Positions 50,905 through 58,351 of a stretch of 64,000 bases of DNA are shown here, piece by piece (positions within the stretch are counted from its first letter, which is position 1; every line of letters starts with the position of its first letter). Below the pieces are notes generated by a model. That model was not told the origin of the DNA, ran no database searches, and saw nothing but the letters and a program-made list of their open reading frames with translations. The DNA comes from an uncultured Porphyromonadaceae bacterium. GTDB taxonomy: Bacteria > Bacteroidota > Bacteroidia > Bacteroidales > Muribaculaceae. The stretch is from positions 57,709-121,708 of the forward strand of contig UQLL01000004.1 in the NCBI GenBank assembly GCA_900541835.1, read 5' to 3'. A program made the position numbers and the translations under genes.

Positions 50905-51237
50905 TCAGTCGAGCTCGTAGGCGGCGGTGTTGCCTTCGCTCTCCCGGACTTCGCAGCGGTAGCAGTGGGGGACGTGCTCCACGACCCAGCGGGCTATGTT
51001 CTCGGCCGTGGGATTGAAAGGGAAGACGTCGTTGAGGACGCGGTGGTCCATGGTGTCGAGAATGAGTTTCTTGACCTGGGTAAAGTCTACGACCATGCCG
51101 CAGGCGTTGAGCTGCTCGGCTCGGCACTCCACGGTGATGACCCAGTTGTGGCCGTGTAGCACGGTGCACTTGCTGGGATAGTCGAGCCGGAGGCGGTGGG
51201 CCGCCGACACTTCGATTCTTTTCTTCACATAGTACAT
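50905..51237 (-). CDS. queD: 6-carboxy-5,6,7,8-tetrahydropterin synthase
   Basis: 110 aa, QueD/PTPS-I fold; makes 6-carboxytetrahydropterin from 7,8-dihydroneopterin triphosphate. Zn ligands and catalytic residues: SAAHRL (His), CTVLHGHNW (Cys nucleophile and His-x-His), VVDFTQVKKL, LDHxxLN-like MDHRVLND, and PTAENIARWV. Normal length. It starts 3 nt after queC. Confidence 0.95.
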   Translation of the reverse strand: MYYVKKRIEVSAAHRLRLDYPSKCTVLHGHNWVITVECRAEQLNACGMVVDFTQVKKLILDTMDHRVLNDVFPFNPTAENIARWVVEHVPHCYRCEVRESEGNTAAYELD

Positions 51238-51240
51238 GGG

Positions 51241-51906
51241 TCAGTCCTCCAGGTATTTTGTGGGATCAGGCACGCAGGCCAGGCGAAATGCCTCGCGACG
51301 CTCGCGGCAGGTGCCGCACACGCCGCAGTGCTCCGCGCCGCCCTTGTAGCAGGAATAGGTGGCTGAGTAGTCGACGCCGAGGCGTGCTCCGCGTTCTATG
51401 ATCTGCGCCTTGGTGAGGTAGGTGTACGGGCCCTCGACGCGTATGCCGGGGTATGTGCCGACCTGGGCAGCGCGGTCCATGGCGGCGATGAAGGAGGGAC
51501 GGCAGTCGGGGTATATGTGGTGGTCTCCGCCGTGGTTGGCGATCATGACGTGCTCCAGGCCCCGGCTCTCGGCCAGCCCTACGGCCACGGAAATCATTAT
51601 GCCGTTGCGGAATGGGACGACTGTGCTGGCCATGTTGTCGGAGTCGTAGTCGCCGGTGGGGATGGCGTCGGCGCCGCTGAGCAGGCTGGAGCGGAAGTAG
51701 CGGTGCATGAAGTCGAGGGGTATGACGATGTGCTCGATGCCGAGGCGGCGGCACTGCTCGGCGGCACAGGCAATCTCGCGGGCATTGTGATTGGAGCCGT
51801 AGTCGAAGCTGACGGCCAGGGCGGCGCGCCGGGCGTAGTCATTAAGCAGCGTCACGGAATCGATGCCGCCACTGAGCACTATGAGGATGTCTTTTTTCTG
51901 GGCCAT
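51241..51906 (-). CDS. queC: 7-cyano-7-deazaguanine synthase
   Basis: 221 aa ATP-dependent ligase converting 7-carboxy-7-deazaguanine and ammonia to preQ0. PP-loop LSGGIDSVTLL (residues 12-22), FDYGSNHNAREIACA, VPFRNGIMISVAVGLAE and the zinc cluster CYKGGAEHCGVCGTCRERREAF. It starts 14 nt after queF; queF-queC-queD form one operon. Confidence 0.96.
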   Translation of the reverse strand: MAQKKDILIVLSGGIDSVTLLNDYARRAALAVSFDYGSNHNAREIACAAEQCRRLGIEHIVIPLDFMHRYFRSSLLSGADAIPTGDYDSDNMASTVVPFRNGIMISVAVGLAESRGLEHVMIANHGGDHHIYPDCRPSFIAAMDRAAQVGTYPGIRVEGPYTYLTKAQIIERGARLGVDYSATYSCYKGGAEHCGVCGTCRERREAFRLACVPDPTKYLED

Positions 51907-51920
51907 GGATTGGGAATGGG

Positions 51921-52385
51921 TTATTCGGGGAAGTTGGCGAGCATTCGCTGCCGGCAGAGATCCTGGTGGGCCTGGTCGGCGCGGCTGGCGAAAGGGTTGA
52001 TGCTAATGCCGCCGCGTGGCATGAAGCGGCCTCGCACCTCGAGATAGCGGGGCTGCATGAGTTCCCAAAGGTCACGCAGAATGATGTTGACGCAGTCCTC
52101 GTGGAAGTCGCCGTGGTTGCGGAAGGAGAAGAGGTATAGCTTGAGGCTCTTGCTCTCGACCATGCGCTCACCGGGGATGTAGCTGATATATAGGTGGCCG
52201 AAGTCGGGCTGCCCGGTCTTGGGGCAGAGGGTTGTGAACTCGGGGCAGTCGAGGCACACGAGGTAGTCGCGGTCCGGGTGCTTGTTGACGAAAGTCTCGA
52301 GCAGTCGGGGATCGTAGTCGGTGGGGTATTTGACGTTCTGGTTTCCGAGCAGGGTCACGCCCTGGAGTTCTTCTTTGCTTCTCAT
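51921..52385 (-). CDS. queF: NADPH-dependent 7-cyano-7-deazaguanine reductase
   Basis: 154 aa, short (YkvM-type) QueF; reduces preQ0 to preQ1. I start at the ATG at 52385 (MRSKEELQGVTLLGNQ); the longer open frame to 52640 runs through repeat and leader DNA. The catalytic Cys is in EFTTLCPKTGQPDFG (Cys about 54), the substrate and cofactor motif is ESKSLKLYLFSFRNHGDFHE, and the C-terminus has RGGISINPF. First gene of queFCD, with the leader element 13 nt upstream. Confidence 0.95.
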   Translation of the reverse strand: MRSKEELQGVTLLGNQNVKYPTDYDPRLLETFVNKHPDRDYLVCLDCPEFTTLCPKTGQPDFGHLYISYIPGERMVESKSLKLYLFSFRNHGDFHEDCVNIILRDLWELMQPRYLEVRGRFMPRGGISINPFASRADQAHQDLCRQRMLANFPE

Positions 52386-52398
52386 TTTTTTGACGTAT

Positions 52399-52437
52399 GC
52401 GGCGCGCTGAGGCTGGCGCCAAATGCTAAAGAAAATG
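52399..52437 (-). promoter_or_regulatory. GGCGCC-hairpin leader element, copy 2 (queF)
   Basis: Minus strand: TTTCTTTAGC (degenerate -7), ATTTGGCGCC, 9 nt (AGCCTCAGC), GCGCCGC. It ends 13 nt before the queF start. Confidence 0.6.
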
Positions 52438-52465
52438 TCGGAATTAAGGGAAATTGTCGAGTCTT

Positions 52466-52493
52466 GCGGACGCACTGGCCGTGCGTTCCTACA
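52466..52493. repeat. Dispersed palindrome copy F
   Basis: GGACGCAC-TGGCC-GTGCGTTCC followed by TACAG, in the gap between ispF and queF. One bulged base in the right arm. Confidence 0.65.
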
Positions 52494-52521
52494 GCCGGGG
52501 GGGACGGGTGAGCCGCGTGGC

Positions 52522-53004
52522 TCACCGAGGCTGGATGAGGACGTTGGCGAAGGCGGCGATTCCCTCCTTGCGGCCGGTAAATCCGAGATGCTCGGTGGTG
52601 GTGGCCTTGACGGCGACGGCGTCGACGTCGATGCCGACAATCTCGGCGACGCTCTGGCGCATGGCGTCGATGTGCGGCATCAGCTTCGGTGCCTGGGCGC
52701 AGATTGTGATATCGACGTTGGTGGCCTGCCAGCCGGCATCGGCGAGCAGGGCGACGACGCGTTCCAGGAGGCGCCGGGAGTCGATGCCTTCGAGTTCGGG
52801 GTCTGTATCGGGGAAGTAGTATCCTATGTCGCGAAGACCGGCGGCGCCGAGCAGGGCGTCGCAGAGGGCATGGAGGGCCACGTCGGCGTCACTGTGGCCG
52901 AGCAGGCCGACGGGCGACGGTATGTCAACGCCGCAAAGCCGGAGCTTGCGCCCCGGCTTGAAACGGTGTACGTCGATGCCTAATCCTGTGCGTATTGGGA
53001 GCAT
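52522..53004 (-). CDS. ispF: 2-C-methyl-D-erythritol 2,4-cyclodiphosphate synthase
   Basis: 160 aa trimeric MEP-pathway enzyme of isoprenoid synthesis. Zn and substrate motifs: GLGIDVHRF (Asp-x-His), LLGHSDADVALHALCDALLGA, DIGYYFPDTDPELEGIDS, and KATTTEHLGFTGRKEGIAA. Complete. It lies between porV and queF on the same strand; an ispF next to porV/porU is also known in Porphyromonas gingivalis. Confidence 0.96.
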   Translation of the reverse strand: MLPIRTGLGIDVHRFKPGRKLRLCGVDIPSPVGLLGHSDADVALHALCDALLGAAGLRDIGYYFPDTDPELEGIDSRRLLERVVALLADAGWQATNVDITICAQAPKLMPHIDAMRQSVAEIVGIDVDAVAVKATTTEHLGFTGRKEGIAAFANVLIQPR

Positions 53005-53020
53005 TGAGTTTGATTTGGAT

Positions 53021-53061
53021 GCGCCGCGATGAAGCAGGCGCCAATTGCAAAGGAAAACATA
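53021..53061 (-). promoter_or_regulatory. GGCGCC-hairpin leader element, copy 3 (ispF)
   Basis: Minus strand: TTCCTTTGC (near -7), AATTGGCGCC, 9 nt (TGCTTCATC), GCGGCGC. It ends 16 nt before the ispF start. Confidence 0.6.
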
Positions 53062-53085
53062 CAGCCCGGAATGGGCGGCTCTCGG

Positions 53086-54309
53086 CTACCTGCGACGCTT
53101 GCCGAGCAGGTCACGGAGGCCGTCGAGGTCGAAGCTGAGGGTGAAGCGCAGGGTCTGGTCGAGCGGCGAATTCTGCGAGGTGGCCAGCAGGTAGGAGGCG
53201 TCGAGGCGGACTACGTTGAGCGAAAAGCCCGCGCCGAAGCCGAAGTAGGAGCGGCCGCCCTTGTTGGCGTTCTCGTAGTAGTAGCCCATGCGGGCGAAGA
53301 ACTGCTGGTTGTAGGCGTACTCGGCACCCAGGCTCCAGGTAATCTCCTGCAGCTCCTCCTTGAAGCCGCCGGGGGCGTCGGAGAAGCTCTTGAAGATGCC
53401 GGCGATGGGGCTCTGATCGTTCCATTTCTGCACTGCCTCCTCATACTCCAGCTGGCCTTCCGGGGTGGAGGTGTCGTAGTCCTTGGAGCGGGGCTTGGTG
53501 GACACCAGGAGCTTGTTGGCGTCCACGCCGAAGGCGAGGGTGTGGTAGTCGGCCAGGGGGAACATGAAGTTGGCGCCCAGGCGCAGGTTGGTGGGCAGGA
53601 AGGCGTTGTTGGCGCCATGGTCATAGCTCACCTTGGTGCCTATGTTGGAGAGGTTGAAGCCCCAGGCGAACTGGCATTCGTTGCGTCCTATCATGGGATA
53701 GGATACGTAGTAGCCGGAGATGTCGGCCGAGAAGGCCGAGGCGGCCGAGTTGGACTCGGAGGTGTAGGTGTCGGTCCACGAGAGGTCGGAGAGGATGTAG
53801 CGGAGCACGACGCCCATGGAGAAGTGCTCGGAGAGCTTGCGTGAGTAGCCGAGGTCGAATGCCATCTCGTATGGGTTGATGGTCTGCACGGCTCCGCCGC
53901 CTGTCTGGTTGCCGCCAAAGGTCACCTCGCCGAGCGAGAAGTAGCGGAAGGAGGCGGATATTGCCTGGTTGTCGCCGCTGCCGGGCTTCCAGTAGCCGGC
54001 GAGCTCGGCCAGAAAGATGTCGTTGACGATCTTGCGCAGCCAGGGGGTATAGCTGAGCGCCATGCCGCCCTGGGAGTATCCGAATGCGTATTTCGACGGG
54101 TTCCAGTACTGGGAGTTGACGTCGGGGTCGGTGGCGGCGCCGAGGTATCCCATGCCGGTGGAGCGCGCGTCGGGGGCGATGCCGAGCGTGGTCACACCGG
54201 TGTTGACCGGGTTGAAGTCGTTTTCCTTGATGTCGTTGCTGCCGCCCTGCGCCAGCGCCAGGGGCGCCGCGACAAGCACGAGCAGCAGGCACGTGATTAG
54301 TTTCTTCAT
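53086..54309 (-). CDS. porV: Type IX secretion system outer-membrane protein PorV
   Basis: 407 aa 14-strand beta-barrel (FadL-like) shuttle of the T9SS; it carries cargo from the translocon to the attachment complex with PorU. Signal peptide KKLITCLLLVLVAAPLALAQ. Characteristic early block: NPVNTGVTTLGIAPDARSTGMG, ATDPDVNSQYWNPSKYAF, SYTPWLRKIVNDIFLAELAGYW and FRYFSLGEVTFGG. The C-terminal strand ends RFTLSFDLDGL. A terminator separates it from the upstream PorU-like gene, so it is probably transcribed alone; a weak -7 box (TACCTTTC) is near 54325. Confidence 0.93.
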   Translation of the reverse strand: MKKLITCLLLVLVAAPLALAQGGSNDIKENDFNPVNTGVTTLGIAPDARSTGMGYLGAATDPDVNSQYWNPSKYAFGYSQGGMALSYTPWLRKIVNDIFLAELAGYWKPGSGDNQAISASFRYFSLGEVTFGGNQTGGGAVQTINPYEMAFDLGYSRKLSEHFSMGVVLRYILSDLSWTDTYTSESNSAASAFSADISGYYVSYPMIGRNECQFAWGFNLSNIGTKVSYDHGANNAFLPTNLRLGANFMFPLADYHTLAFGVDANKLLVSTKPRSKDYDTSTPEGQLEYEEAVQKWNDQSPIAGIFKSFSDAPGGFKEELQEITWSLGAEYAYNQQFFARMGYYYENANKGGRSYFGFGAGFSLNVVRLDASYLLATSQNSPLDQTLRFTLSFDLDGLRDLLGKRRR

Positions 54310-54334
54310 CTTAAAGTACGGGAAAGGTATTGGC

Positions 54335-54382
54335 CTTTCTATAAAAATAACTCGCAGGACACTGAATTATTGCCCTGCGAGT
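54335..54382 (-). terminator. Rho-independent terminator after the PorU-like gene
   Basis: Minus strand: ACTCGCAGG (54382-54374), 15-nt loop, CCTGCGAGT (54358-54350), then TATTTTTATAG. Strong stem with a T-run. Confidence 0.8.
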
Positions 54383-54407
54383 CATGGTATGCGTTAAAGA
54401 AGATGGG

Positions 54408-57400
54408 TTAGCGGCGTGTGAGCACGGGCACGTAAGCGCCACGGGTGACGGCACTGCGGCCCTTGGCGTTGACGAAGCGGACGTATGCCTTGTAGAGGCC
54501 GGGGGCCACGACGTTGCCATTGTCGTCTTTAAGAGCCCACACATGGCCGTCGGCGCCGGGCTTCCAGGCCTGTGTGACGACGATGCGGCCACGGGCGTCG
54601 GTTATGACGAGCTCGGGGACGGATGACACTGCCGACTGCACCTCGGCGGGGAGGGTGAATGTGGCCTGGTCGCGGCAGGCGCCCTCGGACAGCAGCGGAG
54701 CCGCGATGGCCTCCGACGAACCGACCTCGAAGGAGAACTCGCGGCGGGTGACGTTGCCGACATAGTCAGTGAGGGTGAGCATCAGGGAATGGCGCCCGGC
54801 GCTCAGTCCGTTCAGCGGGTAACGGAGCAGGAGCTTGCGGGCCCCGTCCTCAAGGCGGATATGCGAGGCGACGCCGGTTGGCATCTGTCGGCCGTCGAGA
54901 CTGAGGGCAAGCGGGCCGTCCATGGCCTTCTCGTCGATTCGAATGCCGGTGTCGTCGGTGGCCTCGGCTACGAGGATGAACTCGGAGGGAAGCATCTCTC
55001 CGCCTGCCATTCCCTCGGCCTGCATGACGTCGACCACGGGGGCCTGAGTGTCGGGGGGTACGGAGCCGGAACCATTTTCGCTGATGACTACCAGGCCTGC
55101 CCAGCTGCCGCCTACGCACTTGTCGGCGTCGTAGGTGACGGCGGTGACGCGCACAGTGTCGCCTATGAACTGCCGCATGACGGTCGGCACCTTGGCGGTG
55201 ACGCTGAAGCGACCGCCTGTGACGCTGAAGGCCTGCACAGCCTCCAGGGTATGGTCGTAGGTCATCATGACGTTGCCTGGGTCCTTGGCAACCTTGCTGT
55301 CGGCCTTCTTGGAGTAGGCGGGGGCGTACCACTTAACCACCAGGTCGCCGCTGAAGTCGGCGGAACTGGAGCCGGAAGGGGTGGCCACGCGTCCCTGCAG
55401 GGTATAGTCCGCGCCCGGGGCGGCAACATCCGGGGCCGCGGTCATGACCACTTTCATGGTGGGCCTGGCCAGACGCAGCATGGGGTCGCTGATGAGGTGG
55501 AACTTATACTTGCCCATGTAGCCGGTAGTCTCGTTCTTTGTGCGGCGCACTATCTCGCCGAGCTGTTCGGGGGTGCCGGTGGAGGCGTCACAGAGCTTGG
55601 CGGCCATGCGGTTGAAGTTGCGCATGAAGGCGAGGTTGTCGCCGGCGAAGGCGGTACGGACGGTGCCGAGGCTGCCAACCAGGCCGTTGTCGGTGGAGAG
55701 CACGAGGTGGTCGGCCAGGCCGCGCTGGCCGATTTCGTAGAGGGCCGTCTCGCACGAGGCGATTGTCATGACCGGCAGACGCCTGTTGCGGAAGCTGCCG
55801 ATATCGGAGGGGTTGAGGATAGCCGCGTCGTGGCCGAGCTGCACAAGCGAGCCGTGGCCTATGTACTCGGCCAGCGACACACCCTCGTTGAAAGCGTCGA
55901 ACAGGGGCTGCTTGACACCCGGATAGCCGTACTCGCCCAAGTGCACCTTGTCCAGGGTGAGGTTGTTGCCGGAATGCGTCTGCAGCTCGCCAGCGAGTAT
56001 GTTCGACTGCTCCAGGTGGGAGTTGGAGTCCTTGTCGTCGGCGGTGAAGAGGGCACGCTCGAGCCAGTAGGCGCGGGAGTCGTCGTAGCTGTAGCGCACC
56101 ACCTTATCATAGTAGCGGTCGGCCTCGCTGGCGCTGACGACGGGCATGGTGGCGACGGCGATGCTCATCTGCTCTGTCTCTACGTAATTCTTGAGGCAGT
56201 CGCTGAAGATACCGTAAATGTCGGTCAGGGCTATGGATGTGGCTACGCGGTCGGCCGAGGGATTCTGGTATACGATGAGGGCATCGGGGGCTTCGGGGCT
56301 GTTGAGGCCGCGGATGTCGCTCCGCTGCGGGCCGTAGAGCAGGACGCCGCGCAGGCGGTTGCCCCCCTTGTCGTAAGCCATACGGAGCATTGCGCGGTAA
56401 GCCATCGGGTCGGGCCGGCCCGCCGAGAAGCTGTTGTAGCACTCCTCGTTGGTGACCACGGAGATGGACAGGCCGTCGGCGGAGCGGTGGAAATCGGCGA
56501 GTTTTTCGGCATGGGGCCTGAACTCTTCGGTGGTAAGGATGATATACTCGGGGTTCTCGTTCAGCAGGCGGGCGCGGAAATCCTCGGTGGAGACGTCACC
56601 GATTACTCTGGGCTCGAGCTGGGTCTCTGAGGTGCGGAAGAATACGAGCTGGCGCGAACCCTGTGGAAGCATGGCGACGCCGGTGGCGGCGTCGGGTTCC
56701 AGGTAGCGCGGGAACTGGTAGTCGGAGACGTCCCATACAGCCAGGCCGGGATCCCTGGGCAGGGAAATGGAGGAAGCCTCGTTGACCGGGGCCAGGACGG
56801 CGAACTGTTTCTCGCCGTCCTGGAATTCCAGGCGGCGGGGATAGGTGAAGAGGAAGTAGTCGAGGTATGCCTGGGCCTGCCACAGCGAGATCTGGCTCCA
56901 GAAGAGCTCGAGGCTGCCGGTGGCCTTGAGACCCGGGGTGGAGAAGCGCTTGACGGAGTTCTCCATGACGTAGGTGTACTGGTCGGGACGGGGCTCTATG
57001 TAGGCGCTGGCGTACTGGTCCCCGTCAAGAGTCATGTACAGCCGGGAGGCGCCCCAGCTGCGACCGTTGAATCGGATGTTTACGGCGCCCGGCAGGGTGT
57101 CGATTACACCCGGGGCGGAATAGGGGAAACTCTGGCGCAACTTGTCATCAGAGGCGAAGTCCTCGCCCCAGAAAGTCTGTCCGCTGTGACTGTCGCCCTG
57201 CGTGACGTCCTTCTCGTGATAGTAGTATCCGTAGCCGCGGTCCAGGGGCGTGCCGCTGACGGTGCCCTGGCAGCCGAGGGCCGTGACAGGCATGTCGGCG
57301 CCCTGATCAGTCAGGAAGTATATGCCCTGCGAGGTGTAGATGTTGAGCCCGGAGTTGCAGAAGAGGCCACCGGCATCGAAGCTGTCGTCTTTTTCCCAGG

Positions 57401-57749
57401 TGATGTTCTCCGGGCCACGACCGTAGAAGTAGAGCTTGTCGCCGTGGTGCCAGCAGGCGACCTGCGGCATGGAGTCGGGGATGAGGCGGCTCTGGGTGTT
57501 GGGGTTGATGAAGTTGCGGTCGTACATGACGCCACCCTCGCCCCATACTTTTACCTTGGCGGGGTCGGAGAAGCCCATCTGGCGCAGGCGCGAGTAAGAA
57601 ATCTCGTAGACGCCGTTGCGGGGGGTGCCTATCTTGACCCACTTGCCGGCTGTCATCTGAGAGTTGCCGGCGAAGGTGACGGTGGCGGCGCCGGCCATGC
57701 AGGCCACCCCGGCAAGCAGAGTGAATAATAAGAATCGTATCGTTTTCAT
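54408..57749 (-). CDS. C25 (gingipain-fold) peptidase, PorU paralogue
   Basis: 1113 aa with a signal peptide (RFLLFTLLAGVACMAGA). The N-terminal domain GKWVKIGTPRNGVYEISYSRLRQMGFSDPAKVKVWGEGG has the same plan as PorU. The C25 domain holds the catalytic pair YIGHGS (His about 630) and TIASCETA (Cys about 664), both intact. Ig-like and C-terminal domains follow (SAGRHSLMLTLTDYVGNVTRREF, LYKAYVRFVNAKGRSAVTRGAYV), resembling a T9SS sorting domain. Either a second sortase-like processor or a secreted protease. It overlaps the FAH-like gene by 4 nt. Confidence 0.85.
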   Translation of the reverse strand: MKTIRFLLFTLLAGVACMAGAATVTFAGNSQMTAGKWVKIGTPRNGVYEISYSRLRQMGFSDPAKVKVWGEGGVMYDRNFINPNTQSRLIPDSMPQVACWHHGDKLYFYGRGPENITWEKDDSFDAGGLFCNSGLNIYTSQGIYFLTDQGADMPVTALGCQGTVSGTPLDRGYGYYYHEKDVTQGDSHSGQTFWGEDFASDDKLRQSFPYSAPGVIDTLPGAVNIRFNGRSWGASRLYMTLDGDQYASAYIEPRPDQYTYVMENSVKRFSTPGLKATGSLELFWSQISLWQAQAYLDYFLFTYPRRLEFQDGEKQFAVLAPVNEASSISLPRDPGLAVWDVSDYQFPRYLEPDAATGVAMLPQGSRQLVFFRTSETQLEPRVIGDVSTEDFRARLLNENPEYIILTTEEFRPHAEKLADFHRSADGLSISVVTNEECYNSFSAGRPDPMAYRAMLRMAYDKGGNRLRGVLLYGPQRSDIRGLNSPEAPDALIVYQNPSADRVATSIALTDIYGIFSDCLKNYVETEQMSIAVATMPVVSASEADRYYDKVVRYSYDDSRAYWLERALFTADDKDSNSHLEQSNILAGELQTHSGNNLTLDKVHLGEYGYPGVKQPLFDAFNEGVSLAEYIGHGSLVQLGHDAAILNPSDIGSFRNRRLPVMTIASCETALYEIGQRGLADHLVLSTDNGLVGSLGTVRTAFAGDNLAFMRNFNRMAAKLCDASTGTPEQLGEIVRRTKNETTGYMGKYKFHLISDPMLRLARPTMKVVMTAAPDVAAPGADYTLQGRVATPSGSSSADFSGDLVVKWYAPAYSKKADSKVAKDPGNVMMTYDHTLEAVQAFSVTGGRFSVTAKVPTVMRQFIGDTVRVTAVTYDADKCVGGSWAGLVVISENGSGSVPPDTQAPVVDVMQAEGMAGGEMLPSEFILVAEATDDTGIRIDEKAMDGPLALSLDGRQMPTGVASHIRLEDGARKLLLRYPLNGLSAGRHSLMLTLTDYVGNVTRREFSFEVGSSEAIAAPLLSEGACRDQATFTLPAEVQSAVSSVPELVITDARGRIVVTQAWKPGADGHVWALKDDNGNVVAPGLYKAYVRFVNAKGRSAVTRGAYVPVLTRR

Positions 57750-58348
57750 TTGATGTTGAAGTCGAGAATATGGTATGGTTCCAAGTTGTCAGTATCGGCG
57801 CACAGGGCGCTGACATGGGTGTCGACGGCCACTGGCAGACCGGGCCCGAGGGCAGGCAGAAGCAGGTCGCCTGTGCGGAATGTGAAGAGGCGGCTCATTG
57901 CGCCAAGGCGCTCTCGCCAGTCGGGGGCCTGAGCGGCTACAGACCATGTCTGCTCACGGTCTCCGGCGCGGAAGGTGAAGCTGAAGCGCTCCATGGCCTC
58001 GACGCTGAATGGGATTGTCTTGCCGCGCGGCAGGCTGAAATCGAAGCTGCAGGCGCGGGTGTAGGGCAAGCCGAGGGTACGGCAGCGGTCAAGCTCGTCA
58101 AGGTCCCAAAGCAGGGCGGCGACAGTCAGGCTCTGGCAGTAGCGGTGCACGAACCGGGGCGCAATCTTGCGCCCGGTGTTGCAGGTGAGGATGCCCAAAG
58201 AGGGGCACAGCACATAGCGGTGGCTTTCCTCGGGCAGGAAGAGGGGCTTGCCGCCGGTAAGCACGGAGGCGTCGGTGAGGGCGAGTATTTCGCCTCGGCT
58301 CCGCCCTCCTGCGCTGTCGGTGAGTTCCGCTATCGCCAGTGCCTTCAT
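57746..58348 (-). CDS. Degenerate fumarylacetoacetate-hydrolase-like protein
   Basis: 200 aa. The chain follows Bacteroidota FAH-family proteins in order: DASVLTGGKPLFLPEES, ILTCNTGRKIAPRFVHRY, LGLPYTRACSFDFSLPRGKTIPF, MSRLFTFRTGDLLLPALGPGLPVAVDTHV, and the end LEPYHILDFNIK. The metal-binding acidic residues of active enzymes (HYETEIVV and the Asp in the next strand) are missing: here the strand reads HRYVLCPSLGILT. Catalysis is therefore unlikely. It is coupled to the PorU-like gene by ATGA and lies 3 nt after porU, so it is kept inside a T9SS operon. Confidence 0.6.
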   Translation of the reverse strand: MKALAIAELTDSAGGRSRGEILALTDASVLTGGKPLFLPEESHRYVLCPSLGILTCNTGRKIAPRFVHRYCQSLTVAALLWDLDELDRCRTLGLPYTRACSFDFSLPRGKTIPFSVEAMERFSFTFRAGDREQTWSVAAQAPDWRERLGAMSRLFTFRTGDLLLPALGPGLPVAVDTHVSALCADTDNLEPYHILDFNIK

Positions 58349-58351
58349 GCT

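Noticed and set aside
50810..52437. preQ1 riboswitch upstream of queE or queF
   Set aside because: The sequence does not show the compact H-type pseudoknot with A-rich tail of known preQ1 classes, and the same element precedes ispF and porU.
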